Notes: generated from the sequence alone by a model not told the origin. A DNA stretch of 64,000 bases from Acinetobacter sp. ANC 3903 (GCF_002135315.1 NZ_NEGA01000003.1:1-64000); one strand, 5' to 3'; positions 7,405 to 17,830 are shown, counted from the first letter of the stretch. Numbers and translations are program-made.

Positions 7405-9360
7405 TTAAGGATTTATTCTCAATGGAATGATATTCATTCTTTTTTCAATCGATTGCGCCCCTTCTCCAAGCAATACCCCATAATGTGTTGCGTTGGTCAT
7501 CACATGTTTTACATAATCACGTGTTTCAGTCAGTGGAATGGTTTCGGTATATTGATCCGCGGCAATGGACTGAGCGTCGGGTTGCCAGCGACGTGCCCGG
7601 TTTGGCCCCGCATTATAGCCAGCCGTTGCCAGCACAGGGCTATTGCTGAGCTGGTTCTGAATCATTGATAAATAAAAAGTGCCATAACGAATATTGGTAT
7701 TCATATCGGTTAAAGCTGCAGGGTTATAAGTTTCGCCCATTTGGCGGGCTACAAGTTTTGCCGTGTCCGGCATAATTTGCATTAAACCGCCTGCGCCCAC
7801 ATGCGAGCGTGCCTGCGAAACAAAACGGCTTTCCTGACGCATCAAACCATAGGCCCATGCAGGATCTATACCCGCATTACGGCTATGGCTGACCACATAG
7901 CTTTGATGTGGCATGGCATAACGATAAGAATAATTGTGTTTGGATTCGGTACGGTCAGCAGCATAAATGGCCCGATCATACCAACCCATATCTATTGCAC
8001 GTTTTGCAGCTGCCAGCAGCAAGCCATCATCATGTTTTAAATAGGCCTGTCGCACCGCCCAGTTCCATTCACGATTCACATAACTATCTGGTGCATTTAC
8101 CCGGCGTAAAGCAAAAGCACGGTTGAAATGAATATTTTGGCTTAAACGCTGCACATCACTATTTGAAGGTTGAACATTATTGGGAATATTATTGTAACTC
8201 TGACCTAATTTATCTCTGGCCAGCAGATTGTGGTAATCATCCCCTTGAGCCAACTTTTTAAAAATTTCTTGCGCTACACGTTTAGATTTAGCATCGCCAC
8301 GTTGTTCCGAAGCCCGTGCCAACCAGTACTGCCAGCGATCTTCCTGTTTCTGGGTCACACTCATGGCATCAATGGCCCGAATCAAACTGTCCCAGCTACT
8401 GAAACGAATGGCCTGACGGGCATAAACTTCCGCTTCTTCCGCACTAAAGGGCAAGCCATAACTGGCATCCAGATAATTCAGCACTTCACGATTAAAGTTG
8501 TTTTTCATCACTGTGGTACCACCAATATAGCCCACAGCACGGTATAGTGCTTTTTGCACTTGCAGCGGTGTCCCTTCTGCTGCATTTTTTACCGAAGCCA
8601 TTGCGGTATTTAAATCACTATCGGCCAAACGTCCTAGGGCATAAATTAAATAGGCCTGATCTGCACTGGTAGCTTTAGGTGCAGACCACAAATAATTTAA
8701 AGGATTGGCTTGAATTTGATTGAGCTGTGCAAGTGACAGGCTCACACCCAGACTTTGTGCTGTTGCCAAAGCCAAACCAGACTGGCCTGCGCGCAGTTGC
8801 CCCCATAAGCGCTGCTGTCTGTCCTGCTCGGTCATCAGTGGGCTAGACAGCATCATCCGTCCTAAACCGGTACACGATTCAGGTTGTGAACTGGTGGCGA
8901 GCCAAACATCCTTATATTCAGCAAAAACCAAAGGATCACCCGATTTTGCACGCACTTGAGCAACCGCACAGCTTTCTGCCTGATCCGGATTCGTCACATA
9001 CTGCAAAATGGGTTGTGCCGTCACAAAATCGGCTTGCTTTACTTTTTCTTCGACATAATCGGCAGCCAGTTTTTCAGCCATCGCAGATTGCGGATAACGC
9101 TGGGAAAAATTAACAATATTACTGGCCGGCTGATTGGCTAAATTACTATTCAATGACCAATATTCGGGATAATAGCCCAGTACGTCATTTTGCATCGACG
9201 CCTGATATTGTTGTAATAAAGCAACATTGCCTGAGTTGGCAGCACGCAAAGCATCATTAAACTGTTCATCGGCTGCATGGGAAATCGAGATAAAACCGCT
9301 GGATGCCACACTTAAAGCAAGCACTTTATAATAATTTTTATTGATTACCCGATTAAACAT
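7405..9360 (-). CDS. slt: Soluble lytic murein transglycosylase
   Basis: Periplasmic enzyme that cleaves the MurNAc-GlcNAc bond of peptidoglycan to leave 1,6-anhydro ends. The signal peptide covers about residues 1-29 (cleavage after SHA). A long alpha-helical superhelix (U- and L-domain type) follows, then the C-terminal SLT domain with the catalytic Glu510 in MRQESRF, the GAGGLMQIMPDTA motif, and AGYNAGPNR. An in-frame start lies 18 bases upstream at 9378, but AGAAGGC precedes the ATG at 9360, which begins the signal peptide; 651 residues is usual for Slt70. The RNase T2-like gene follows closely. Confidence 0.93.
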   Translation of the reverse strand: MFNRVINKNYYKVLALSVASSGFISISHAADEQFNDALRAANSGNVALLQQYQASMQNDVLGYYPEYWSLNSNLANQPASNIVNFSQRYPQSAMAEKLAADYVEEKVKQADFVTAQPILQYVTNPDQAESCAVAQVRAKSGDPLVFAEYKDVWLATSSQPESCTGLGRMMLSSPLMTEQDRQQRLWGQLRAGQSGLALATAQSLGVSLSLAQLNQIQANPLNYLWSAPKATSADQAYLIYALGRLADSDLNTAMASVKNAAEGTPLQVQKALYRAVGYIGGTTVMKNNFNREVLNYLDASYGLPFSAEEAEVYARQAIRFSSWDSLIRAIDAMSVTQKQEDRWQYWLARASEQRGDAKSKRVAQEIFKKLAQGDDYHNLLARDKLGQSYNNIPNNVQPSNSDVQRLSQNIHFNRAFALRRVNAPDSYVNREWNWAVRQAYLKHDDGLLLAAAKRAIDMGWYDRAIYAADRTESKHNYSYRYAMPHQSYVVSHSRNAGIDPAWAYGLMRQESRFVSQARSHVGAGGLMQIMPDTAKLVARQMGETYNPAALTDMNTNIRYGTFYLSMIQNQLSNSPVLATAGYNAGPNRARRWQPDAQSIAADQYTETIPLTETRDYVKHVMTNATHYGVLLGEGAQSIEKRMNIIPLRINP

Positions 9361-9733
9361 ATGCTTGCCTTCTGTCATTTAGTATTGCCTTGGTCGCATC
9401 TAATCATTTTTGAATAGTTTAATTATTATTACACTACTCTACTGTTCTGTTGTGTAACCTCATGATTAGACAATATTAATTTTCAATCATTTTTACTTCA
9501 CAAATCAATATTCTTGTAGCTTTATTTATATCTATAAGTTTAGCTTCAATTCCTGCTAAAATATGCGCCTTTCTTGTATTCAAATCGCAATTTTTCAAGA
9601 TTGCAGCTAGCCTCATCTTTCTCAATCAATGCCATTAAGTATTGAAATAAAAAAGGAAATATTGCTCGCTCATCCAACCTGATCCGGTCAATCTTGAATG
9701 GCGATTTCCTTGATTTATCCTTTAGGAGCCTAC
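9361..9733. other. Divergent intergenic region slt/miaB
   Basis: About 370 AT-rich bases between divergent slt and miaB. It must carry both promoters. A possible -10 for miaB is TAAAAT at 9557-9562, without a convincing -35. I see no gene and no repeat. Confidence 0.5.
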
Positions 9734-11188
9734 ATGACGGTTCAAACCTTCATTCCAAATAGTGCCCAAGCTGCTTCAGAAAACACTGTTACCCAGCCAC
9801 AGCACACCCCAGCCGACGGTTCAGTCAAAAAACTGTATATCGAAACGCAAGGGTGTCAGATGAATGAGTATGACAGTCATCGTATGGCAGACCTGTTGGG
9901 CGATTCACACGGTTATGTGTTAACAACCGATCCAAGCGATGCAGATATCCTGCTGATGAATACCTGTTCAATTCGTGAAAAGGCCCAGGAAAAAGTGTTT
10001 TCCGAATTGGGTCGCTGGCGCAAACTGAAAGAAAAAAAACCTGATCTGGTGATTGGGGTCGGTGGTTGTGTCGCTTCTCAGGAAGGTGACAACATTCAAA
10101 AACGTGCGCCGTATGTCGACATGGTTTTTGGCCCGCAAACCTTGCACCGTTTACCGCAAATGCTGGATCAGCATTCTGAACAAGTGGAAAAACCAAAGAA
10201 AGATAAAATCAAGCTGGTGGATATTTCTTTCCCGGACATCGAAAAATTCGACTTTTTACCTGAGCCGCGTGTTGAAGGTTATAAAGCGTTCGTGTCAATT
10301 ATGGAAGGCTGTTCAAAATACTGTTCGTTCTGCGTGGTGCCTTATACCCGTGGTGAAGAAGTCTCGCGTCCTTTAGATGATGTGCTTGCTGAAATTGCAG
10401 GGCTGGCGGAAAAAGGCGTACGTGAAATCTCTTTACTCGGTCAAAACGTCAATGGTTACCGCGGTGAAACTTTCGAAGGTGAAATCTGTACTTTTGCAGA
10501 TTTACTACGTCTGGTGGCTGAAATTCCGGGCATTGGCCGTTTGCGTTATACCACCTCGCACCCGCTTGAATTTAACGATGACCTGATTCAGTGTTACCGT
10601 GACTTGCCACAAATGGTATCTCACCTGCACTTGCCGGTACAAAGCGGTTCCAACGATGTACTGAAAGCGATGAAACGTAACCATACCATCGACGTGTATA
10701 TCGAGAAGATTAAAAAGTTACGTCAAGTCCGTCCAGATGTACATTTATCTTCAGACTTTATTATTGGTTTCCCAGGTGAAACTGATCAGAACTTTGAAGA
10801 AACCTATCAATTCATCAAAGATTTGGATTTCGACCATTCTTACAGCTTCATTTATTCAAAACGTCCGGGTACACCAGCGTCAGAACTTGAAGACAATACT
10901 CCGGAAGATGTGAAAAAAGAACGTCTGGCCAAAGTCCAAAAATGGATCAAGCGCTCAAGTATCGATAAAACAGATGCCATGTTAGGAACAATTCAACGCG
11001 TCTTGATTGAAAACGTTTCTGACAAAGATCCAAACCTATTAGTGGGTACTGCCGATAACACCCGTTATGTGTCCTTCATTGGCGATCCCGCTTGGGTTGG
11101 GCGTTTTGCAGAAATCGAAATTACCGAAATTAAAACTTTGAATTTTGTTTACGGTGAACTCTTGAATCTTGAGCCTGACGTGGCGTAA
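9734..11188 (+). CDS. miaB: tRNA-2-methylthio-N6-dimethylallyladenosine synthase
   Basis: Radical SAM methylthiotransferase that converts i6A37 to ms2i6A37 in tRNAs reading UNN codons. The N-terminal UPF0004 domain has the auxiliary-cluster cysteines Cys41, Cys78 and Cys112. The radical SAM cluster is CSKYCSFC (Cys193, 197 and 200), and a TRAM-like segment closes the protein. A frame extension to 9698 exists, but TAGGAG lies just before the ATG at 9734, and the N-terminus MTVQTFIPN matches Acinetobacter MiaB as I remember it (484 residues). It is followed by phoH and ybeY, the classic gene order. Confidence 0.96.
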   Translation: MTVQTFIPNSAQAASENTVTQPQHTPADGSVKKLYIETQGCQMNEYDSHRMADLLGDSHGYVLTTDPSDADILLMNTCSIREKAQEKVFSELGRWRKLKEKKPDLVIGVGGCVASQEGDNIQKRAPYVDMVFGPQTLHRLPQMLDQHSEQVEKPKKDKIKLVDISFPDIEKFDFLPEPRVEGYKAFVSIMEGCSKYCSFCVVPYTRGEEVSRPLDDVLAEIAGLAEKGVREISLLGQNVNGYRGETFEGEICTFADLLRLVAEIPGIGRLRYTTSHPLEFNDDLIQCYRDLPQMVSHLHLPVQSGSNDVLKAMKRNHTIDVYIEKIKKLRQVRPDVHLSSDFIIGFPGETDQNFEETYQFIKDLDFDHSYSFIYSKRPGTPASELEDNTPEDVKKERLAKVQKWIKRSSIDKTDAMLGTIQRVLIENVSDKDPNLLVGTADNTRYVSFIGDPAWVGRFAEIEITEIKTLNFVYGELLNLEPDVA

Positions 11189-11226
11189 TGTAAGGTGATC
11201 GGCTAGACCATTTATAAGGAATTCTC

Positions 11227-12300
11227 TTGACTGCAGCGATTCGGCGTACAGTAACTTTTCCTGGTGTTTCGATGGAGCGTTTGAAAGGCATGCTCGGTGC
11301 TTATAACGGTCATTTGAAACAAATTGAACAACGTTTAAACGTCAACATTTCCCATCGAGGCGAAGCCTTTTACATTGATGGTGAAATCGATGCAGTAGAG
11401 AGAGCAGAAAGCCTCTTGATGCGTCTACATGAAGAAACCGAAATTAGCCCGCAAGTAAGTGCAGATACCTTGCATCTAATGATTCAGGGCAGTCAGACTG
11501 ACCGTGAATTACAAATCGATCCTCATCAGGAACATACCGGTCTGGATGAGGTCTGGCTACAAACCCGTAAAGGTCGAATCAACCCGCGCGGCGCCAACCA
11601 GAAACGCTATGTACAACGCATTTTGCAAAGCGATATTTCATTTGGTATTGGCCCTGCAGGTACAGGTAAAACCTATCTGGCTGTAGCAGCTGCGGTGGAT
11701 ATGCTGGAACGCAATGAAATTCAGCGTATCTTGCTGGTGCGTCCTGCGGTTGAAGCCGGTGAAAAACTCGGCTTTTTACCGGGGGATTTAAGCCAGAAAA
11801 TCGATCCTTATTTGCGTCCCCTTTACGATGCCCTGTATGAAATGCTGGGCTTTGAAAAAGTGGCCAAACTGATTGAACGTCAGATTATTGAAGTTGCGCC
11901 CCTCGCCTATATGCGTGGCCGTACTTTAAACCATTCTTTCGTGATTTTAGATGAAGCGCAAAATACCACACCGGAACAGATGAAAATGTTCCTGACCCGT
12001 TTAGGTTTTGGTTCACGTGCGGTCATTACCGGTGACATCACCCAGGTCGATTTACCGCGTGGTCAACAGTCCGGTTTATCGCACGCTTTACGTGTGATTG
12101 ATAAAATTCCGGAAATTCATATCACTCGTTTCCATTCTCGTGACGTGGTTCGTCATCAGCTGGTACAAAAAATTGTCGAAGCCTATGAAGGATGGGACAG
12201 TGAACAACACCGTCTTAATACTGAAGCACGGGCAGAACGTAAAGCGCGTCAAGAAGCATTGATTGCTGAAAATGATGCTGCTGCCGATGCTCAGGATTAA
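11227..12300 (+). CDS. ybeZ: PhoH-family ATPase (YbeZ)
   Basis: Cytoplasmic P-loop ATPase of the PhoH/PhoL type, which works with the rRNA-maturation factor YbeY. An N-terminal KH-like region is followed by Walker A GPAGTGKT (142-149) and Walker B VILDEAQ (239-245). The start codon is TTG, backed by AAGGA six bases upstream; no ATG exists near this position. It sits between miaB and ybeY, 38 bases after miaB and 19 before ybeY, as in other gammaproteobacteria. The C-terminus is a charged, Ala/Arg-rich tail. Confidence 0.93.
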   Translation: MTAAIRRTVTFPGVSMERLKGMLGAYNGHLKQIEQRLNVNISHRGEAFYIDGEIDAVERAESLLMRLHEETEISPQVSADTLHLMIQGSQTDRELQIDPHQEHTGLDEVWLQTRKGRINPRGANQKRYVQRILQSDISFGIGPAGTGKTYLAVAAAVDMLERNEIQRILLVRPAVEAGEKLGFLPGDLSQKIDPYLRPLYDALYEMLGFEKVAKLIERQIIEVAPLAYMRGRTLNHSFVILDEAQNTTPEQMKMFLTRLGFGSRAVITGDITQVDLPRGQQSGLSHALRVIDKIPEIHITRFHSRDVVRHQLVQKIVEAYEGWDSEQHRLNTEARAERKARQEALIAENDAAADAQD

Positions 12301-12319
12301 GATGTTTTAAGGATTCATT

Positions 12320-12799
12320 TTGAAACTTAACCTATCACTGCAACAAGACTTCCAGTCCCCTGAACTGGTACTGAAACGTGCTTATATTAAAAAGGTCATT
12401 GAAACTGCACTGCGTTTTATCGATGTCGATCAAGACTGTGAAATCGGGATTGCCTGTGTAGACAATGACGAAAGCCATAAGCTGAATCTGGAGTATCGCC
12501 AGAAAGACAAACCGACCAATGTGTTGTCTTTTCCAAGTGATATTCCAGAGGAAGTTTTATCAATGCTGGATGCTCTTCCAATCGGTGACTTGGTCATTTG
12601 TATTCCTGTGGTTTTACAGGAAGCCATTGAGCAAAACAAAACCCCGATTGAGCATTTCACCCATATGCTGGTGCATGGCACATTGCATTTAATGGGTTAT
12701 GACCATGAAACTTCAGATGAAGATGCCGAAGAAATGGAAGCATTGGAAATTGAAATTCTGGCCAAGTTAGGTTTTGCAAATCCCTATACTGAACAGTAG
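12320..12799 (+). CDS. ybeY: Endoribonuclease YbeY (rRNA maturation factor)
   Basis: Zinc-dependent single-strand endoribonuclease used in 16S rRNA 3' end maturation and 70S quality control. The UPF0054 metal site is intact: His119, His123 and His129 in [11 protein letters not shown]. The [16 protein letters not shown] segment (read as [13 protein letters not shown]) is also typical. The start is TTG with AAGGATT upstream. It is the last gene of the miaB-ybeZ-ybeY unit and is closed by a terminator. Confidence 0.95.
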   Translation: MKLNLSLQQDFQSPELVLKRAYIKKVIETALRFIDVDQDCEIGIACVDNDESHKLNLEYRQKDKPTNVLSFPSDIPEEVLSMLDALPIGDLVICIPVVLQEAIEQNKTPIEHFTHMLVHGTLHLMGYDHETSDEDAEEMEALEIEILAKLGFANPYTEQ

Positions 12800-12818
12800 T
12801 TCTTGTATTCCAGTTTTT

Positions 12819-12852
12819 TAAACCCGATTAATTTCGATTAGTCGGGTTTTAT
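12819..12852 (+). terminator. Rho-independent terminator after ybeY
   Basis: Stem AAACCCGAnTAA/nTAGTCGGGTTT around an ATTTC-like loop, ending in TTTTATTT. It closes the miaB operon. Confidence 0.8.
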
Positions 12853-12907
12853 TTATGCCAAATAAGCATAAAATCTTAAAATCCCCTCTAAAATGGCGGA
12901 AGAAATA

Positions 12908-13336
12908 ATGAACAGAATTATTTCCCGGATTTTCCTGATTTCAGTGTTATTTCCTGCATGCCAGCTGTATGCCAATGACAAACCGCTCAGTAATGAACCG
13001 CCTAATAATGAATCACTATGTAAAGAAGTAAAATTCCAGCCGGCCGCAAATGCCTGGATAGGCCATTATTATCTGCAAGGCGTGATGGAAGTCGGCTCTG
13101 AGCTTTTACTGGAACCGGACGGCAAGTTTAAATGGTATCTGGCAGTCGGCGCTTTAGACCAATATGCCGAAGGAACATGGTGGAAAAATGGGACATGTAT
13201 TGGCTTGAAAGCGGCGCCCCAATACCGCCAATATTTAGAAATCTTCCCGACCCGCCTCGACCTTTCAGAAACCGGCTTAAATGCGACATGGCCAGATGGG
13301 CATCAAAAAGGACAATATGTATTAGCGTCGCATTAA
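12908..13336 (+). CDS. Exported hypothetical protein
   Basis: A 142-residue protein with a clear signal peptide (MNRIISRIFLISVLFPACQLYA, cleavage near residue 22) and a mature part rich in Trp, Tyr and Gly. The pattern GHYYLQGVMEVGSELLLEPDGKFKWYL recalls small periplasmic beta proteins, but I cannot name a family. A start 15 bases upstream at 12893 is possible; the ATG at 12908 has GGCGGAAGAAATA before it and opens directly into the signal peptide. Its last cysteine is retained in the mature part and could be redox-active or lipid-free. Confidence 0.7.
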   Translation: MNRIISRIFLISVLFPACQLYANDKPLSNEPPNNESLCKEVKFQPAANAWIGHYYLQGVMEVGSELLLEPDGKFKWYLAVGALDQYAEGTWWKNGTCIGLKAAPQYRQYLEIFPTRLDLSETGLNATWPDGHQKGQYVLASH

Positions 13337-13394
13337 AATCTCAATCAAAAACCGTGATTAGCAACCTTTGCAAAACAGATGAACCACCATACAA

Positions 13395-14306
13395 TCAATG
13401 TACTTCAAACTCAGCTTCAGCCGGATCAAAACGCCAGGTACGTACAATACGCAGCTCTGAAATATCCTTCATTCCCCGATCAAAGCTGCCAAAGGGCGCT
13501 GCCTTGCGTACTGAAGTCTTTGCCGCTTCATCCAGCAAACTATGCCCCGAACTTTCAATCAGGCGAAGGGCACGAATTCCGCCGCTTTTATTCAAAATCA
13601 CCATTAACCGGACCTCTCCTGCGAGGCGTTGCACTTTCGCTGCATCGGGATAATAACGGTTACCGTAAAATTCAACCTTTTCGCGGAATTTTTCCAAATA
13701 AGCCGCTGAAATGTCCTGCTTGGCTTGAATACCATCCACCGTTTTAATTTTTTGCTGGCGACTGAAATTTTGCTGACGTTGCAAATATTGCGCTTCCAGA
13801 CTTGCGACCATCGCCGCTTTGGCCTGAAACTGACTATTCAGTTCCTGCATAGCTTTTTTGCGCTGATTCTGTTCTGCTTCCTTTTTCCAGCTTAAGGTAG
13901 TCATCAACACTTTTTCTTCAAAACTTAATTCGCGCTTTTGCTGTAAACGTTCTAAAGTTTCCTGTTGCTGTTGGCCGGCACTTTGTTCAGCCATTGCAGC
14001 AGGCATATCGCTCGACATACGATGCGCTTCACGGAAGGTACCGGAACCTTGCTGATCTGCCTGTGCCAGAAAATCAGCCTGTTCTACCTTGTCCTGACTT
14101 GGGCGTAAGGTGACGGCAATTTCTTTGACTGCGGCATCACTTTCTTGAGGCATGGCAAATTGCAAGGTCAAAATAATCAAATGCAAAAGAGCAGCCACAA
14201 TCACTGCGCTTGTGAAAACTGGATCTTTCCACCATGCCTGCATTAAAGGTGCAAAACTGATTTTCTTAAGCATCACATTAAACCGACAAAAAGTCAGGTT
14301 CCCCAA
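13395..14306 (-). CDS. TonB-family energy transducer-like protein
   Basis: A protein of 292-303 residues anchored by one N-terminal membrane span (SAVIVAALLHLIILTLQFA). A long Gln/Glu-rich coiled coil follows (roughly residues 110-190) where TonB usually has a proline-rich spacer. The C-terminal TonB_C-like domain includes YYPDAAKVQRLAGEVRLMVILN and ends in WRFDPAE. Such proteins pass proton-motive-force energy from ExbBD to outer-membrane receptors, but no exbB or exbD is in the window, so the partner is unknown. The start may be the ATG at 14306 or the one at 14273; the latter gives the usual short cytoplasmic tail. The lack of Pro-Glu/Pro-Lys repeats is unusual. Confidence 0.75.
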   Translation of the reverse strand: MGNLTFCRFNVMLKKISFAPLMQAWWKDPVFTSAVIVAALLHLIILTLQFAMPQESDAAVKEIAVTLRPSQDKVEQADFLAQADQQGSGTFREAHRMSSDMPAAMAEQSAGQQQQETLERLQQKRELSFEEKVLMTTLSWKKEAEQNQRKKAMQELNSQFQAKAAMVASLEAQYLQRQQNFSRQQKIKTVDGIQAKQDISAAYLEKFREKVEFYGNRYYPDAAKVQRLAGEVRLMVILNKSGGIRALRLIESSGHSLLDEAAKTSVRKAAPFGSFDRGMKDISELRIVRTWRFDPAEAEFEVH

Positions 14307-14504
14307 ACTGCATAAAAGCAGTATAAAATAAACACAGCGTCTACTTTTGAATGAAAAAACGAGAACTCAATCAACAAGCGACCTGTAGACAATTAAAATC
14401 ATGAAAATGGTGCAATTAATTTTGCTAAACTGCAAGATCGAATATCTGTATTTTTAATACTTTCGACAAAATCTATCGAAGTTTAAAAAGATTAACTCGC
14501 TGGG

Positions 14505-15194
14505 ATGCCTTATATGCAAACGCTACTGTCCAATATCTCTCAACGTATACGCCAGGTGTACCAAAAGGCAGAAGGATTTATTGAGGATGAGCGTGAATTT
14601 CCCCTATCTCAAGTTTTTTTAAATGCAACTTTTCAGCGCTTTGTCACCGACAATGTCTCCATGCTCAAAGATCTGCATGCCGATTTGCATGAAGACTGGT
14701 TACGTTTATATGCAACGCTGGATGTGAAAGGTTTATACATTACCCTGTCAGTCGATTTGAAACTGGTTCAAATGGAATTGAATAAAGATACCCAGCTGAT
14801 TGTGTTTGAACAGATCAGTGACACCCAGGTCATTGACGCCAAATTCAAAAATGTATTCCAAAAACTTGCCGTAAAATTTGCTTTATTTTTCTATCAAAAA
14901 ATACTTAATCAAGACCCTTTGGGCATGATTCTTGAGAAGCTGAAAGTGATTAAAGTTAAAGATGACTTGTTACATCTAGATTTAAACCGCTGGTTAGGCA
15001 AAAAGCGCTCTATCATTGATACCTTAGCGAAAGTTCATGTAAATCATGCCGTTTTACGTGAAGCTGAACTGGTGGTCATCGGCAATGTCAATCTGACTGC
15101 TTTATTCAGAAAAATGTCCGAAGAACCAATGGATGCTTGGGCGAATGAGGAAGAACAGGAAGAAAGCAAAGTCAGTCCAATTAAGCAAAAATAA
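14505..15194 (+). CDS. Hypothetical protein
   Basis: A 229-residue soluble protein with no signal peptide. It has alternating hydrophobic strands in the middle (LYATLDVKGLYITLSVDLKL), a helical second half, and an acidic C-terminal tail (about residues 205-229). I do not recognise the family. The start may be the first ATG or the one 9 bases later; neither has a strong ribosome binding site. It lies upstream of the DUF3108 gene on the same strand, 165 bases away. Confidence 0.7.
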   Translation: MPYMQTLLSNISQRIRQVYQKAEGFIEDEREFPLSQVFLNATFQRFVTDNVSMLKDLHADLHEDWLRLYATLDVKGLYITLSVDLKLVQMELNKDTQLIVFEQISDTQVIDAKFKNVFQKLAVKFALFFYQKILNQDPLGMILEKLKVIKVKDDLLHLDLNRWLGKKRSIIDTLAKVHVNHAVLREAELVVIGNVNLTALFRKMSEEPMDAWANEEEQEESKVSPIKQK

Positions 15195-15359
15195 ATTGCA
15201 TTGTGGTTACTGATTAAAGTCTGTATTTTTACCTAGAAAAAAACTACATAAAGATACAGATTGAACAAAATTTCAAATTTTATCTTCACAATCAAAGCGC
15301 ATAATAGTAAGCAACAAAAACTTTATACTTTATTCAACCATTCTAGGAACCCACTACTT

Positions 15360-16073
15360 ATGGCTCACAATGTATTGAAAACGATTGCGTTGGCATCTGG
15401 TGTAAGCACTACACTGTTGTTTGCTGGTTTCTCAAGCCAAGCATTTGCCATGAGTCCATTCCAGGCAAGTTATCAATTTAGCTATAACGGCAAAAATATG
15501 GGTTCGGCAACTCGTACTTTAAGCAAGTCTGGGAATAACTGGACTTATGTTTTTGCTGCCAAAGCAGGTGTTATTGCTTCTGCAACGGAAACAAGTCATT
15601 TTAGCTTAAATGGTAACAACATCATTTCTAATAACTTTAACCGCAGCAGTAAAATTTTGGTGCACAACAACACCATGAGCATTAAGTTTAATCCGAATGC
15701 TAAAATCATTAACACCAAGAAAGATGACAAAGCACGTTCTTTTGCTTGGAAATCTGGTGTTTTGGACGAGCTAAATGCTGAACTGCAACTTCGTGAAGAC
15801 TTAAAAACTTCAGGTTTAAAATCAAGTTATGCGATTGCCGACGCCAAAGAAGTTGAGTCACGTCGCTTTGTCAAACAAGGGGCGGAAAAAGTTAAAACCT
15901 CTTACGGTACCTTTGACACCATTAAAGTGGTAATGAAACATGATAAACCAAACCGTGATACGATTTTCTGGTTAGCGCCTAAACTTGACTATGCTCCTGT
16001 GAAGGTTTCTCACCAAGACGGCAATACCTCCTATGGTTTGCTATTAACGGGGTATAAAGGCGTAACCAATTAA
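15360..16073 (+). CDS. DUF3108 domain-containing exported protein
   Basis: A 237-residue periplasmic protein. The signal peptide MAHNVLKTIALASGVSTTLL...SQAFA is cleaved near residue 28. The mature part opens with the DUF3108 pattern FQASYQFSYNGKNMGSATRTL and continues with beta strands to FWLAPKLDYAPVKVSHQDG. The family is widespread in proteobacteria with a lipoprotein-carrier-like fold and an unclear role. The frame is open to a TTG at 15261, but the ATG at 15360 starts the signal peptide and has AGGAA upstream. Confidence 0.85.
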   Translation: MAHNVLKTIALASGVSTTLLFAGFSSQAFAMSPFQASYQFSYNGKNMGSATRTLSKSGNNWTYVFAAKAGVIASATETSHFSLNGNNIISNNFNRSSKILVHNNTMSIKFNPNAKIINTKKDDKARSFAWKSGVLDELNAELQLREDLKTSGLKSSYAIADAKEVESRRFVKQGAEKVKTSYGTFDTIKVVMKHDKPNRDTIFWLAPKLDYAPVKVSHQDGNTSYGLLLTGYKGVTN

Positions 16074-16152
16074 TCAATTTGATCAATTTTGCTTGCATTT
16101 TTCGAGAGCCTTTTTAAAATACGCTTTTGCTTGAAAAAGCATCTGCCCTTAG

Positions 16153-16740
<588 letters not shown>

Positions 16741-16756
16741 GTTTCGAACTGAATTT

Positions 16757-16785
16757 AAAAAGAGCGCTTAGGCGCTCTTTTTTTA
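16757..16785 (+). terminator. Rho-independent terminator after xpt
   Basis: Stem AAGAGCGC/GCGCTCTT with a TTAG loop, followed by seven T residues. Confidence 0.88.
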
Positions 16786-17080
16786 CAGATGTTTTTTGTA
16801 CCGTATATTTTATCTGAAGCAGGTATCCTGGGCCATGACTATAAAACTACAGGGGCTCATATAATTCCAACTGAAATCAGTTTTCCAGCGTCTGCTTCAA
16901 ATTCAGATACCAGAAAAATATTAAGTGCACTCTTTTTTCTCTAATCATCTGAGTAGAACCCAATCCATAGCCTAGTTTTGAAATGTGTAACTATCGAAAT
17001 TTCAGACTAAATCTTATTGTGTAGTAGATTGATTCAGTTACAAAGCCATACCCAATGAACAATTTTTAATCTAAAATAAG
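16786..17080. other. Intergenic region without a gene
   Basis: About 300 bases between the xpt terminator and the terminator of the HfaB-like cluster. Only very short reading frames are present on either strand. I see no repeat or RNA gene. Confidence 0.5.
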
Positions 17081-17112
17081 AGGTCTAACTATCCGCAAAT
17101 AGTTAGACCTTG
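17081..17112 (-). terminator. Terminator-like hairpin of the HfaB-like cluster
   Basis: Near-perfect stem AGGTCTAACTAT/ATAGTTAGACCT with a six-base loop, 20 bases past the last gene of the cluster. On the minus strand it runs into CTTATTTTA, a modest U-tract. Confidence 0.7.
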
Positions 17113-17132
17113 GATCATATTGAACGGTGGAT

Positions 17133-17744
17133 TTACTTTACGGTCACAGTAATGCTGCCAGTGTTCACAGCACCAATAGCAGAAGTTTTGATGCCATCAA
17201 TATGATTCACTCTTCCATCTACATTTACAGATGCATCAATAGCTGCTGAATTAAAGGCTAAATTCGCAGCCGTGTAATTACTCAAGGTTTCAGAGAATTG
17301 ATCATAAGTATCAGTATTCAAAGATGTACTGATAGAGCTTTCGAACTCTGATGAGCGCTCAGAACGCCATTCCTCCAGACTACGTGCCGCACTTCTTTCA
17401 GCATCCAGAGTTGACTCCAATGTCCCCGTATTCACAGCACTCAGATTGCCCTGCTGCAAATTGATACTACCGGTATTGACTGCACCAATTGCTGAAGTTT
17501 CTACTGCAATTTTATCTCCCACATTATTTACCGAATTATAACCTCCGTCTACGTTGACCGTTGCATCAATAGTAGCGGTATTGATGGCAAGGTTAAGCGC
17601 AGTACCATTCTGTTGGTTATATTGAGATAAAAGACTTAAGGCACCATTTAATCCGGTATCTACAGTGACCTCTTGAGCATTAACCATACTCGCACCGGAT
17701 AGAAAGGCAACAGATAAGGCGATTGTTTTGATAGTCTTATTCAT
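17133..17744 (-). CDS. Secreted repeat protein, HfaD-like or amyloid-like candidate
   Basis: A 203-residue exported protein with a signal peptide (residues 1-23, cleavage after NA). The mature chain has two related blocks, at about 49-96 and 159-201. Each contains N-LA-N-A-IDA-VNVDG, a short variable loop, and TSAIGAVNTGSI; a third SAVNTG sits at 102-107. The centre (115-155) is a charged Ser/Glu/Arg-rich helix. Repeats of this Asn/Gly/Thr type occur in secreted beta-helical and functional-amyloid proteins. The neighbour is a CsgG/HfaB-like lipoprotein, so this is a likely export client, perhaps equivalent to Caulobacter HfaD. AAGGAAATAACC precedes the ATG. The specific HfaD label is inference and not certain. 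Confidence 0.6.
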   Translation of the reverse strand: MNKTIKTIALSVAFLSGASMVNAQEVTVDTGLNGALSLLSQYNQQNGTALNLAINTATIDATVNVDGGYNSVNNVGDKIAVETSAIGAVNTGSINLQQGNLSAVNTGTLESTLDAERSAARSLEEWRSERSSEFESSISTSLNTDTYDQFSETLSNYTAANLAFNSAAIDASVNVDGRVNHIDGIKTSAIGAVNTGSITVTVK

Positions 17745-17830
17745 GGTTATTTCCTTTTTTCTAGTTTTGAAGCACTTCTCGCTAAGTACTTCTTTTTATA
17801 ATAGGAGCGAGCCCATTTTTACATATTTTT

